A DNA stretch of 64,000 bases. Source: Catalinimonas alkaloidigena. GTDB lineage: Bacteria; Bacteroidota; Bacteroidia; Cytophagales; Flexibacteraceae. The stretch covers positions 1 to 64,000 of the forward strand of contig NZ_FNFO01000017.1 in the NCBI RefSeq assembly GCF_900100765.1, written 5' to 3'. Positions 51,493 to 60,180 of the stretch are shown piece by piece (the first letter of the stretch is position 1; each line of letters starts with the position of its first letter). Below the pieces are notes generated by a model. That model was not told where the DNA came from. It saw nothing but the letters and a program-made list of their open reading frames with translations, and did no database searches. A program made the translations under genes and the position numbers.

Positions 51493-53028
51493 ATGGCACA
51501 CGACACCATGGAGGCGCCCAGCAAAACGCTCAAGGAACGCCCTAGTTTCAAAGAAAAGTACGATAACTACATCGGTGGAAAATTTGTAGCCCCGGTCAAC
51601 GGCGAATATTTCGACAACCCCTCTCCCATCGACGGGAAAGCCTTTACCAAAATCGCCCGCTCGCAGAAGGAAGACATTGAACTGGCGCTGGATGCCGCCC
51701 ACAAGGCGTTTCCGCAGTGGAGCCGCACCTCGGCCACGGAGCGGTCGAACATGCTGCTGAAGATCGCCGACGTCATGGAGCAGAACCTGGATCTGCTGGC
51801 CCGCATCGAAACGGTCGACAACGGTAAGCCCATCCGCGAAACCTCGGGGGCGGACATTCCGCTCTGCATCGACCACTTTCGTTATTACGCGGGTGTGATC
51901 CGTGCCGAAGAGGGTTCCATCAGCGAACTGGACATGAACACCATTTCCATCAACGTGAAGGAACCGCTGGGCGTGGTCGGGCAGATCATCCCGTGGAACT
52001 TCCCGCTGCTGATGGCTTCCTGGAAAATGGCCCCCGCCCTGGCCGCCGGCAACTGCGTAGTGCTGAAGCCCGCCGAGCAAACGCCGGTGAGCATTCTGGT
52101 GCTGATGGAGTTGATTCAGGGCATTCTGCCCGATGGGGTCATGAACGTTGTCACCGGCTTTGGCCCCGAAGCGGGTAAACCCCTGGCCTCGTCGAAACGG
52201 ATCGCGAAAGTGGCTTTTACCGGAGAGACGACCACCGGGCGACTGATCATGCAGTACGCGTCGGAGAACCTGATTCCGATCACGATGGAGTTGGGCGGCA
52301 AGTCGCCGAACCTCTTTTTCCCCAGCGTGATGGACGCCGACGACGAGTTCTTCGAGAAAACGCTGGAAGGTGCCACCATGTTCGCCTTTAATCAGGGCGA
52401 GGTCTGCACCTGTCCGTCGCGGATTCTGGTGCACGAAAAGATTTACGACAAGTTTATGGAACGGGTCATCGACCGCGTGAAAACCAAAGTGAAGATCGGC
52501 AACCCGCTCGACATGGAAACCACGATGGGCGCGCAGGCCTCGAACGATCAGTTCGAAAAAATTCTTTCGTATTTCGACATTGGCCGGAAAGAAGGGGCCG
52601 AAGTGCTGACTGGCGGGCAGGCCAAACGCATCAACAGCGGACTGGAAAACGGGTATTACGTCGAACCTACGCTGCTGAAGGGCCACAACAAAATGCGCGT
52701 TTTCCAGGAAGAGATTTTTGGACCGGTGGCCTCGGTCACCACGTTTAAAAACACGGAAGAGGCGCTTGCCCTGGCCAATGACACACTCTACGGCCTCGGC
52801 GCTGGCGTCTGGACCCGCGACATGCACGAAGGCTATACCGTGCCGCGTGCCATTCAGGCCGGGCGCGTCTGGGTCAACTGCTACCACCTCTATCCGGCCC
52901 ATGCGCCGTTCGGTGGGTACAAAAAATCAGGTTTCGGGCGGGAAACCCACCTGATGATGCTGGATCATTACCGGCAAAACAAGAACATGCTGATTTCTTA
53001 CAATAAGAATCAGGCTGGTTTATTCTAG
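51493..53028 (+). CDS. Aldehyde dehydrogenase (acetaldehyde-type)
   Basis: A 511-residue NAD(P)+-dependent aldehyde dehydrogenase. The start at 51493 gives [32 protein letters not shown]. Motifs: [34 protein letters not shown] (cofactor site), [25 protein letters not shown], catalytic Glu in [12 protein letters not shown] and catalytic Cys in [12 protein letters not shown], the sequence variant of ExaC/acetaldehyde dehydrogenase II-type enzymes. A DUF779 gene, a known neighbour of such enzymes, is 270 bases downstream. The AraC-type regulator is divergent. Confidence 0.92.
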   Translation: MAHDTMEAPSKTLKERPSFKEKYDNYIGGKFVAPVNGEYFDNPSPIDGKAFTKIARSQKEDIELALDAAHKAFPQWSRTSATERSNMLLKIADVMEQNLDLLARIETVDNGKPIRETSGADIPLCIDHFRYYAGVIRAEEGSISELDMNTISINVKEPLGVVGQIIPWNFPLLMASWKMAPALAAGNCVVLKPAEQTPVSILVLMELIQGILPDGVMNVVTGFGPEAGKPLASSKRIAKVAFTGETTTGRLIMQYASENLIPITMELGGKSPNLFFPSVMDADDEFFEKTLEGATMFAFNQGEVCTCPSRILVHEKIYDKFMERVIDRVKTKVKIGNPLDMETTMGAQASNDQFEKILSYFDIGRKEGAEVLTGGQAKRINSGLENGYYVEPTLLKGHNKMRVFQEEIFGPVASVTTFKNTEEALALANDTLYGLGAGVWTRDMHEGYTVPRAIQAGRVWVNCYHLYPAHAPFGGYKKSGFGRETHLMMLDHYRQNKNMLISYNKNQAGLF

Positions 53029-53046
53029 TGGTATGTCTGAACAACG

Positions 53047-53083
53047 ACCGTCAGGAGGCTATGGGTTTCCTGACGGTTTTTTT
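53047..53083 (+). terminator. Intrinsic terminator of the aldehyde dehydrogenase gene
   Basis: ACCGTCAGGA and TCCTGACGGT form a 10-bp stem around a short loop, followed by seven T residues, beginning 19 bases after the stop codon. Confidence 0.85.
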
Positions 53084-53094
53084 GTTGCATCGGC

Positions 53095-53277
53095 TCAACG
53101 GCGCAGGAGAAGCAACGCGAGTCCCAGGACCGTCGTGACCAGAATGACTCCCCAGATGAGCCATTCTTTGAGCCGGTGTGGCGGGAAAGGCAGGTTGCCT
53201 TCTGAGTTGACCCACATGCCCGCAAAGGCATAGAGTGCGACCAGCAGACAGGCAATTCCTAGTTTATTTTTGACCAT
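53095..53277 (-). CDS. Small membrane protein (60 aa)
   Basis: A 60-residue protein starting MVKNKLGIACLLVALYAFAGMW with two hydrophobic helices (about 5-22 and 38-58), ending LLLLRR. The start at 53277 fits the first helix; longer reading to 53382 runs into the divergent DUF779 gene. Only 18 bases separate its start from that of the DUF779 gene, so their promoters must overlap. Family not recognised. Confidence 0.55.
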   Translation of the reverse strand: MVKNKLGIACLLVALYAFAGMWVNSEGNLPFPPHRLKEWLIWGVILVTTVLGLALLLLRR

Positions 53278-53295
53278 ATAAAACGAAATACGGTA

Positions 53296-53676
53296 ATGGA
53301 AGCAGCACGGATCGACATCACGCCCAAAGCAACCCAGGTAGTAGATCAACTTCGTGAAAAACACGGAGCGCTGATGTTCCACCAGAGTGGTGGCTGTTGC
53401 GACGGCTCTTCACCCATGTGCTTCGAGAAGGGCGATTTTCGCATCGGCGAAAGCGACGTTTGGCTCGGTGCGGTGCATGGATGCGATTTTTACATGTCGG
53501 AAGACCAGTTCGAATACTGGAAACACACCCACCTGACAATCGACGTTACGCCGGGGCGGGGAGCCAGTTTTTCCCTGGAAATTCCGTTGGGAGTACGTTT
53601 CTTGATCCGCTCCCGGTTGTTTACGGACGAGGAAACAAAGCACCTCACGCCGGTTCACCAGGGTGAACATAACTAA
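53296..53676 (+). CDS. DUF779 family protein
   Basis: A 126-residue protein of DUF779. The conserved motif HGALMFHQSGGCCDGSSPMCFEKGDFRIGESDVWLG is at about 24-59, including the double cysteine CC and a later Cys. The family is usually encoded beside acetaldehyde dehydrogenases and is here two genes away from one on the same strand. Its biochemical role is not established; the cysteines suggest metal or thiol chemistry in aldehyde handling (inference). Confidence 0.85.
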   Translation: MEAARIDITPKATQVVDQLREKHGALMFHQSGGCCDGSSPMCFEKGDFRIGESDVWLGAVHGCDFYMSEDQFEYWKHTHLTIDVTPGRGASFSLEIPLGVRFLIRSRLFTDEETKHLTPVHQGEHN

Positions 53677-53678
53677 AA

Positions 53679-53708
53679 AAAGGCTGTCAATGTTTATTGA
53701 CAGCCTTT
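53679..53708. terminator. Hairpin between DUF779 and xylA, terminator of xylA
   Basis: AAAGGCTGTCAA and TTGACAGCCTTT form a 12-bp stem around six bases. On the minus strand it is followed by a run of T (complement of the A run 53674-53680), so it best serves the minus-strand xylA; it could also stop plus-strand transcription. Confidence 0.8.
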
Positions 53709-53727
53709 AAACGATCGGAAGACGATC

Positions 53728-55056
53728 TTAAATACACTGTAGGATCAAATTTTCGTAGAGCTCCTGCTTGCCGCTGATCTGCTTCGGCTCGCCGTTCTGG
53801 CGGCCCAGCTCACCCAGCGCTTCGAACGTCAGTTCACCCTTCTCGAATTTCGCGCCGTCGCCGCCGTCGAACGAAGCATAGCGTTCCTGGCGCATCTTCA
53901 TGAAGTTGGTTTTGGTCATGAGCTTATCGGCAATCAACAGGCCCCGGGCGAAGGCATCCATGCCGCCGATGTGCGCGATGAACAGATCTTCCAGGTCGGT
54001 CGAATTGCGGCGCAGTTTGGCGTCGAAGTTCACACCGCCGGTCTGGAAACCACCTGCACCCAAAATCACCAGCATCACCTCGGTCAGTTCAAACAGATCG
54101 ACCGGAAACTGGTCGGTATCCCAGCCGTTCTGGTAATCGCCCCGGTTGGCGTCGATGCTACCGAGCATGCCCGCATCGGCCGCGACCTGCAGTTCGTGCT
54201 GGAACGTGTGACTGGCCAGCGTGGCGTGGTTCGCTTCGACGTTGATTTTAAAGTCTTTCTCCAGGCCGTACTGACGCAGGAAACCGATCACCGTGGCCGA
54301 ATCGAAGTCGTACTGGTGCTTGGTCGGCTCCATCGGTTTCGGCTCGATGTAGAATGTCCCCTGGAAGCCCTGTTTGCGGGCGTAATCGCGCGCCAGGCTC
54401 AGGAAACGTCCCAGGTGATCGACCTCACGTTTCATGTTCGTGTTGAGCAGTGACATGTACCCTTCGCGGCCGCCCCAGAACGTATAGCCAGCGCCGCCCA
54501 GCTCGATGGTCGCGTCGATGGCCTGCTTGACTTGCGTCGCGGCGTGCGCCACCACACCGAAATCGGGGTTAGTCGCCGCACCGTTCATGTAGCGCGGATG
54601 CGAGAACAAGTTGGCCGTTCCCCACAACAATTTCACGCCCGAAGCCTGCTGCTTTTCCTTGGCGTAGTCGACAATCTTGCGGAAGCGCTTTTCCGACTCG
54701 GCCAGGGTATCGGCTTCGTCGACCAGGTCGTAGTCGTGAAAACAGTAGAAAGGCGCGCCCAGCTTGGTGAAGAATTCAAACGCGGCGTCCATTTTGTCTT
54801 TGGCCTGTTGCACGGCATCGGTGGCCTGCAGCCACGGGAAATGCTTGGTGCCCGGACCGAAGGGGTCGCCCCCTGTATTGCAGAAGCTGTGCCAGTAGGC
54901 CACGGCGAAACGGAAATGGTCGCGCATGGTTTTGCCGGCGATTTGCTTGTCGGCGTCGTAAAATTTGTAGGCTAGCGGATTGTCCGAGTCAGGTCCTTCG
55001 TAACCGATGGTTCCAATGCCCGGGAAGTACTCTTTGTCTCCAATGATTGGCTTCAT
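53728..55056 (-). CDS. xylA: Xylose isomerase
   Basis: A 442-residue class II xylose isomerase converting D-xylose to D-xylulose (also glucose to fructose). Catalytic and metal motifs: [10 protein letters not shown] (His/Asp of the hydride-shift site), [51 protein letters not shown] (metal Glu), [17 protein letters not shown], and [11 protein letters not shown]. Length fits class II. No xylulokinase or xylose transporter adjoins; it is monocistronic with a strong terminator. Confidence 0.95.
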   Translation of the reverse strand: MKPIIGDKEYFPGIGTIGYEGPDSDNPLAYKFYDADKQIAGKTMRDHFRFAVAYWHSFCNTGGDPFGPGTKHFPWLQATDAVQQAKDKMDAAFEFFTKLGAPFYCFHDYDLVDEADTLAESEKRFRKIVDYAKEKQQASGVKLLWGTANLFSHPRYMNGAATNPDFGVVAHAATQVKQAIDATIELGGAGYTFWGGREGYMSLLNTNMKREVDHLGRFLSLARDYARKQGFQGTFYIEPKPMEPTKHQYDFDSATVIGFLRQYGLEKDFKINVEANHATLASHTFQHELQVAADAGMLGSIDANRGDYQNGWDTDQFPVDLFELTEVMLVILGAGGFQTGGVNFDAKLRRNSTDLEDLFIAHIGGMDAFARGLLIADKLMTKTNFMKMRQERYASFDGGDGAKFEKGELTFEALGELGRQNGEPKQISGKQELYENLILQCI

Positions 55057-55146
55057 ACGTGGTGTTTGCTATTTTGTACAGGGATGTGAGAGATAGTATG
55101 CTCGAAAAGTGGAAAGCAAGGTACAACCCTTCTTTCTTTGGTGCAT

Positions 55147-55154
55147 CAAATATA
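55147..55154 (-). promoter_or_regulatory. -7 element candidate for xylA
   Basis: On the minus strand this reads TATATTTG, a perfect TAnnTTTG, 90 bases upstream of the xylA start. No good -33 element at the expected spacing; treated as tentative. Confidence 0.3.
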
Positions 55155-55226
55155 GAGTTTTTCCTAAAAAAGGCTCCTGTATCGGTTGAAATCGCACTTT
55201 CTCTAAAACTGTTTTCTTTTTCATAT

Positions 55227-55706
55227 ATGATGGAAGAACCCCAACGCATTGCCGACCAGCTGTACCGGGCCTACGAAGGCGACGCCTGGCACGGCCCTTC
55301 GGTCTTCGCCCTGTTGCACGAGGTGCACGCTACACAAGCCACCACGCATCCTCTGCCGCAGACCCACAGCATCTGGGAGATTGTCCTGCACCTGATTACC
55401 TGGAATGATGTGATTGTTCGCCGCCTGCAAGGCGAAGCCTGCGATCCGACACCGCAAGAAGACTGGCCGCCGGTCCCGGAGCCGCAGGAGACGGCTTGGC
55501 AGCAGACGAAAGAACACCTTCTGCAAAGTTACCGGAGGCTCCATCGGGCCGTGTTGCAACTTCCGTCTGGGCACCTTGAGGCCACTACGCCCGGCAAGCC
55601 CTACGCGAACTACGTGCTGCTGCACGGTGCCCTTCAGCACGCCCTCTACCACGCGGGCCAAGTGGCGCTGTTGCGCAAAGCCGCAGTACATGAAGGGGAT
55701 GGCTGA
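55227..55706 (+). CDS. DinB-like four-helix-bundle family protein (second copy)
   Basis: A 159-residue DinB-superfamily protein. The start at 55227 or 55230 (two adjacent ATGs) gives MMEEPQRIADQLYRAYEGDAWHGPSVFALL. Histidines expected for metal binding: HSIWEIVLHLITWND (about 50-64, matching the family's first metal His) and GALQHALYHAGQVALLRK (about 133-150, the C-terminal His pair). It is only distantly similar to the DinB protein at 5618-6115. The function is unknown. PurB follows 65 bases later. Confidence 0.8.
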   Translation: MMEEPQRIADQLYRAYEGDAWHGPSVFALLHEVHATQATTHPLPQTHSIWEIVLHLITWNDVIVRRLQGEACDPTPQEDWPPVPEPQETAWQQTKEHLLQSYRRLHRAVLQLPSGHLEATTPGKPYANYVLLHGALQHALYHAGQVALLRKAAVHEGDG

Positions 55707-55756
55707 TGCCGGGCATCATTCCCGCAATTCGGTGCTCACCTCTCCGATGGGTTTAC

Positions 55757-55764
55757 TATTTTTG
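55757..55764 (+). promoter_or_regulatory. -7 element before purB
   Basis: TATTTTTG is a perfect TAnnTTTG match, ending seven bases before the purB ATG (55772). If used, it would give an almost leaderless message, like the YiiX-like gene. -33 element not convincing. Confidence 0.35.
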
Positions 55765-55771
55765 TGCCCCC

Positions 55772-57130
55772 ATGAAACAACTTGATGCGCTCACCGCTAT
55801 CGCGCCGGTGGATGGCCGATACCGGTCGCAAACCGAGTCCCTGGCCGCTTATTTTTCAGAGTTTGGCCTGATCCATTACCGGGTTCGGGTCGAAGTAGAG
55901 TACTTCCTGGCCCTGTGCCGCCTGCCGTTGCCGCAACTCCAGGATTTTCCGACCGAGAAGTACGACGCTCTACAAGAAATTTATACGGCATTTTCAACGG
56001 ACGACGCCCGGCGCATCAAGGAACTGGAGCGCACCACGAACCACGACGTAAAAGCCGTAGAGTATTTTTTGCGTGAGCGGTGGGAAGCCCTGGGGTTAAG
56101 CGCCTACCAGGAATTTATTCACTTCGGCCTGACGTCGCAGGACATCAACAACACGGCGATTCCGCTGTCGTTGCGCGATGCGCACGCGGAAGTGTTGCAA
56201 CCTGCCCTACAAGCGACGATCGATCTGCTGGAGGCACTGGCCGATCAGTGGCGCGATGTGCCCATGCTGGCCCGTACACACGGCCAACCTGCTTCGCCCA
56301 CCCGGCTGGGGAAAGAGCTCCGCGTCTTCACTGCGCGACTGCGACACCAACTTGCTACGCTGGAGGCCGTGCCCTTCGCGGCTAAGTTCGGCGGTGCCAC
56401 CGGCAACTTCAACGCCCACGCGGTGGCTTATCCGCAGGTCAACTGGCCCGCGTTTGCCAACCAATTTGTGGGAGCATTGGGCCTACAGCGCAGTTTCCCT
56501 ACCACACAAATCGAGCATTACGACCACCTGGCGGCGTATTGCGATGCCTGGCGGCGGATCGATACCATTCTGATCGACCTGGATCGGGACGTCTGGCAGT
56601 ACATTTCACTCGGGTATTTCAAACAGAAGCTGAGAGCCGGTGAGGTAGGTTCGTCGGCCATGCCCCACAAAGTGAACCCCATCGATTTTGAAAATTCGGA
56701 GGGCAACCTGGGCATCGCCAATGCGCTCCTGGAGCATTTTGCCGCCAAGTTGCCCATCTCCCGCCTGCAGCGCGACCTGACCGACTCGACCGTGCTGCGC
56801 AACCTGGGCGTGCCTCTGGCGCACGTGCTGATCGCCCTGCGTTCGTTGCAGAAAGGTCTCAACAAGCTGGAGCTACACCCGCAGCGCATCGAAAGCGACC
56901 TGACCGAAAATTTTGTGGTTGTGGCAGAAGCGCTGCAAACCATCCTGCGTCGCGAGAATTACCCCCACCCCTACGAGGCGCTGCGTTCTCTGACCCGCAC
57001 CAACGAGGTGATTGATGCGGCGGCGTTTCATCGGTTCATCGACCAACTGGAGGTATCTGAGGCTGTAAAAGCGGAGATGAAAGCCATTACGCCCTTCAAC
57101 TACACGGGCGTAGACGACAGCCTATCCTAA
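55772..57130 (+). CDS. purB: Adenylosuccinate lyase
   Basis: A 452-residue PurB of the fumarase/aspartase superfamily, acting twice in purine synthesis (SAICAR to AICAR, adenylosuccinate to AMP). The start at 55772 gives MKQLDALTAIAPVDGRYRSQTESLAAYFSEFGLIHYRV. Motifs: TNHDVKAVEYFLRERW, FIHFGLTSQDINNTAIPL, MLARTHGQPASPTRLGKEL, FGGATGNFNAH, and the signature loop GSSAMPHKVNPIDFENSEGNLG. Length normal. Other pur genes are not adjacent. Confidence 0.95.
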   Translation: MKQLDALTAIAPVDGRYRSQTESLAAYFSEFGLIHYRVRVEVEYFLALCRLPLPQLQDFPTEKYDALQEIYTAFSTDDARRIKELERTTNHDVKAVEYFLRERWEALGLSAYQEFIHFGLTSQDINNTAIPLSLRDAHAEVLQPALQATIDLLEALADQWRDVPMLARTHGQPASPTRLGKELRVFTARLRHQLATLEAVPFAAKFGGATGNFNAHAVAYPQVNWPAFANQFVGALGLQRSFPTTQIEHYDHLAAYCDAWRRIDTILIDLDRDVWQYISLGYFKQKLRAGEVGSSAMPHKVNPIDFENSEGNLGIANALLEHFAAKLPISRLQRDLTDSTVLRNLGVPLAHVLIALRSLQKGLNKLELHPQRIESDLTENFVVVAEALQTILRRENYPHPYEALRSLTRTNEVIDAAAFHRFIDQLEVSEAVKAEMKAITPFNYTGVDDSLS

Positions 57131-57210
57131 CCCGCGGATTTGCCGTATACAGCATCGGGTCGAATGCGGCCCGATTTTCTGTATACACTTAAACCCTCCC
57201 TTTTCATACA

Positions 57211-58023
57211 ATGGCAACTCCCGCAGTTCAGGCGCGCATCACACGCTTCATCATTGCGCTTGTGGTGGCCGTAATTTCCCTGATCGGGTATTACAGCACG
57301 ACGCAATACAATCCCGTAACGGAAGAAAAACAGCACGTCAACATGACCGCCCAGCAAGAGATTGCAATGGGACTTCAGGCGGTTCCGCAAATGACACAGC
57401 AATACGGCGGTCTTTACCCTGACCAACAGGCACAAGCCCTGGTCGATCAGGTCGGCAACAAAATCGTGCAATCTACCGCCGCCCGCGACACGCCCTATGA
57501 GTTCGAGTTCCACCTGCTGGCCGATGAACAAACGGTCAACGCCTTTGCGCTACCCGGCGGACAGGTGTTCATCACTGCCGCGTTGATGAAACAATTCAGC
57601 ACCGAAGACCAACTGGCGGGTGTGCTGGGGCACGAGATCGGCCACGTAGTAGCCCGTCATTCGGCGGAGCACATTGCCAAAGCGCGCCTGACGCAGGGCC
57701 TGACGGGCGCAGCGGTAATCGCCTCGTACGACCCCAGCCGCCCCAGCACCATGCGCACAGCCGCCGTGGCCGCAATGATCGGGCAGTTGGTCAACATGAA
57801 GTACGGACGCGACGACGAATTGGAATCCGACCGACTGGGCGTGCGGTTCATGGCGGAGTCGGGCTACGACCCAAACGCCATGATTCAAGTCATGGAGATT
57901 CTGGCAAAATCGGCCGGGGGCGCACGGCAACCCGAATTTTTCAGCACTCACCCCAATCCGCAAAATCGCATCGCGCAGATCAGAGAGGCCATTCAGGAAT
58001 ACGGCTATACGCTGAATCAGTAA
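57211..58023 (+). CDS. M48-family zinc metallopeptidase
   Basis: A 270-residue HEXXH peptidase. One N-terminal membrane anchor (about 12-29). The zinc motif HEIGH is at residues 141-145, with the third ligand Glu in DDELESDRLGVRFM. The rest follows the BepA/M48 pattern: NAFALPGGQVFITAALMKQFSTEDQLAGVLGHEIGHVVARHSAEH, VNMKYGRD, STHPNPQNRI. In other bacteria M48 periplasmic proteases monitor outer-membrane proteins. Its end is two bases from the convergent gene. Confidence 0.9.
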   Translation: MATPAVQARITRFIIALVVAVISLIGYYSTTQYNPVTEEKQHVNMTAQQEIAMGLQAVPQMTQQYGGLYPDQQAQALVDQVGNKIVQSTAARDTPYEFEFHLLADEQTVNAFALPGGQVFITAALMKQFSTEDQLAGVLGHEIGHVVARHSAEHIAKARLTQGLTGAAVIASYDPSRPSTMRTAAVAAMIGQLVNMKYGRDDELESDRLGVRFMAESGYDPNAMIQVMEILAKSAGGARQPEFFSTHPNPQNRIAQIREAIQEYGYTLNQ

Positions 58024-58025
58024 CT

Positions 58026-58547
58026 TTATTCGGAAGCAATAGCTTCTTTTGGCAAGGGGGACTCGTCGAGTTCCCCTTGTTCGTTTACCACCGGCGACAA
58101 ACCTTCTTCGGGCAGAGCGCCCATAAAATCACCCGACCCCACCCGGCACTGTTTGATGCGTTTCCGAACGCGGCACGACCAAAACGGCCCGTTCCGAAAA
58201 GTCAGCAAAATCCGGTTGCCCATGTTGCTGAAAAAAGCGTACAGATCCGCATCACCATTCTCGTCGGGCAGCGCGATTACGTACTCAAAGCCCAGTTTCC
58301 GGGTATATTCTTCCACGCATTTGTTGCCGTACAGCACCTTGTGCGGTTTGTACTTTACAATTTGTAGAATGCGGGTTTTCTTGGCTTTCCGCTTGACGTT
58401 GTTGTCGCTCCACACGCTGCGGGTATTGGGCGTCTCGTGCGGATATTTCTTCTTCTTTCTGTGTTTAGTCTGGGCCATGGTAACGGCAGGTGCCATCAAT
58501 AGCCCAGTCAGCACAATCAAGAAAAAAAGTCGAAGGAACCTTCCCAT
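58026..58547 (-). CDS. Exported protein of unknown function
   Basis: A 173-residue protein. The start at 58547 gives a signal MGRFLRLFFLIVLTGLLMAPAVTMAQ, better than the 58568 start. The mature part starts with a very basic stretch (TKHRKKKKYPHETPNTRSVWSD), followed by a mixed alpha/beta region (RILQIVKYKPHKVLYGNKCVEEYTRKLGFEYVIALPDENG) containing two cysteines and a C-terminal acidic tail. No family recognised. Confidence 0.65.
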   Translation of the reverse strand: MGRFLRLFFLIVLTGLLMAPAVTMAQTKHRKKKKYPHETPNTRSVWSDNNVKRKAKKTRILQIVKYKPHKVLYGNKCVEEYTRKLGFEYVIALPDENGDADLYAFFSNMGNRILLTFRNGPFWSCRVRKRIKQCRVGSGDFMGALPEEGLSPVVNEQGELDESPLPKEAIASE

Positions 58548-58695
58548 AACATCACATACAACATTCACAGTAACAGCGGCTTACCCTACAGTTTCTGTCC
58601 CTTCTTCCAGGGAAACCGCATTCGGTAACTAACCGGAACCGAGTTCAATTTCGTTTCTACGCGACAAACGAATCGATTCCGGTGCAATTGTATAG

Positions 58696-60180
58696 CTATC
58701 GATTTACTTCGTAGATAATCTTTTGATTTTCAGCAAAATCGTACAGCGTAAGCCGCCGCAAATTATAATAGCTGAGCCAAAAATCACGCAGGGCGGTCAC
58801 ATACGCACGGCGGGCCTGGTCCTTTTCCTGTTGTGCGATGTTCAGATCCGTAATGCCGATTTTGCCGATGACGTACCGATTCTTGGTGATCTCAAAGCGT
58901 TTTTGCCCGATTTCGTCGGCTTTGATGGCGACTTCCAGCTGTTGACGGGTAATGCGGAAGCGTGCTACGGCCAAGACAACCGCTTGCTCAAAATTCTGCT
59001 GCTCTTGCGTGATGTCAGTGTCGACTACCTTCTGGTTGGCGGCAGCCCGCTGAATTTCGGAGCGGGTACGACCCCAGTTCAGGATCGGAATCTGAAAGCC
59101 TACGCGTAACCGCTGTTGGTTCTGCGGATCGACGTACAAATCAGGCACGGTAGAGGCTTGTTGCGTCAAGCCATACGAAGCATAGACGTCAGCATTCAGG
59201 CCATTGTTCCCCCGCGCCTGCGCCACGTCGCGCTCAGCTTCCAGGATACGCCGCTGGAAGCCAATCACGTCCGGATGGTTGGTCTGCGCTTCGGCCAGCG
59301 CTGTCGCTTCGTTCACGTCGAACAGCGGAATTTCGATGGGCTCCGCCAATACGATGGATTCAATGCCGGTCAGCCCCAGGTAATTTGCAAGCGCCTGCTG
59401 CCCCACCCGCACGTCCAGCTCCGATTGCGTCACCTCCTGGTTCGAGCGCATCAGGCTCAGTTCCAGTTGCAACAGATCATTCTCGGCTATTTTCCCCAGG
59501 TTGAAACGCCCCTGCGCAATCTGAAAGAGCGTATCGCTGTTGGCTTTGTTCTTTCGGGCGATGTCGAGCGCAATTTGTGCCACCAGCAAATCGAAGTAGC
59601 GTGACGTTGCTTCGACCGCAATGTCTTCCATCTGGCTGGAGTACTGACGCTGTGCCTCCTGAAACCGTAAGGGTTCGATACGCCGGTCCCAACGCAACGG
59701 ATTGAACTGAAATAAGGGTTGCAACAGGCCGATGCTCGCCGGGTTGGCGTTGTATCCCACCGTGTTCCGTTGGAAATTATCGACTCGCCCAATGGTCGAT
59801 TGCAGAAACACCTGCCCTCCGGTCAGGCCAATGTTCTGGCTTAGGGAGAGTTGCAGCGACGAGTTGGAACGCGCCACCTTCCGGATTTCCAGATCGCCAT
59901 CGGGTTGCTGCACCGGCTCAAACTGGTTGCTGAGGTCGGGTAGAGTGCCGCTCAGCGTAAGTTGCGGCAAGTAGTTCGACTGGTACGTGCGGTACTGCCA
60001 GTACTGGTTCAGGTAAAAGTTATCGTTGCGAAAGGAGGCCGGCGACTCGTTGCGCGCTAGTCGCACTACTTCCTCCAGCGTCAGGTACCGATCAATTTCC
60101 GGCGGATCGTTTTGGGGCTGAGCGATAAGAACGTGACTAAGAAAACATAGCAGAGGTGAAAGGAGGGAGAGTTTATTCAT
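58696..60180 (-). CDS. TolC-family outer-membrane efflux channel
   Basis: A 494-residue outer-membrane efflux protein. The start at 60180 gives signal MNKLSLLSPLLCFLSHVLIAQ. It has the TolC fold pattern: paired long helices and short strands, e.g. YLTLEEVVRLARNESP at the start, LDIARKNKANSDTLFQIAQGRFNLGKIAENDLLQLELSL (helix) and the repeat-related LEVAIKADEIGQKRFEITKNRYVIGKIGITDLNIAQQE. It is the last gene of an operon with an adaptor and a permease, overlapping the permease gene by eight bases. Likely the outer-membrane exit of a tripartite ABC exporter. Confidence 0.9.
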   Translation of the reverse strand: MNKLSLLSPLLCFLSHVLIAQPQNDPPEIDRYLTLEEVVRLARNESPASFRNDNFYLNQYWQYRTYQSNYLPQLTLSGTLPDLSNQFEPVQQPDGDLEIRKVARSNSSLQLSLSQNIGLTGGQVFLQSTIGRVDNFQRNTVGYNANPASIGLLQPLFQFNPLRWDRRIEPLRFQEAQRQYSSQMEDIAVEATSRYFDLLVAQIALDIARKNKANSDTLFQIAQGRFNLGKIAENDLLQLELSLMRSNQEVTQSELDVRVGQQALANYLGLTGIESIVLAEPIEIPLFDVNEATALAEAQTNHPDVIGFQRRILEAERDVAQARGNNGLNADVYASYGLTQQASTVPDLYVDPQNQQRLRVGFQIPILNWGRTRSEIQRAAANQKVVDTDITQEQQNFEQAVVLAVARFRITRQQLEVAIKADEIGQKRFEITKNRYVIGKIGITDLNIAQQEKDQARRAYVTALRDFWLSYYNLRRLTLYDFAENQKIIYEVNR

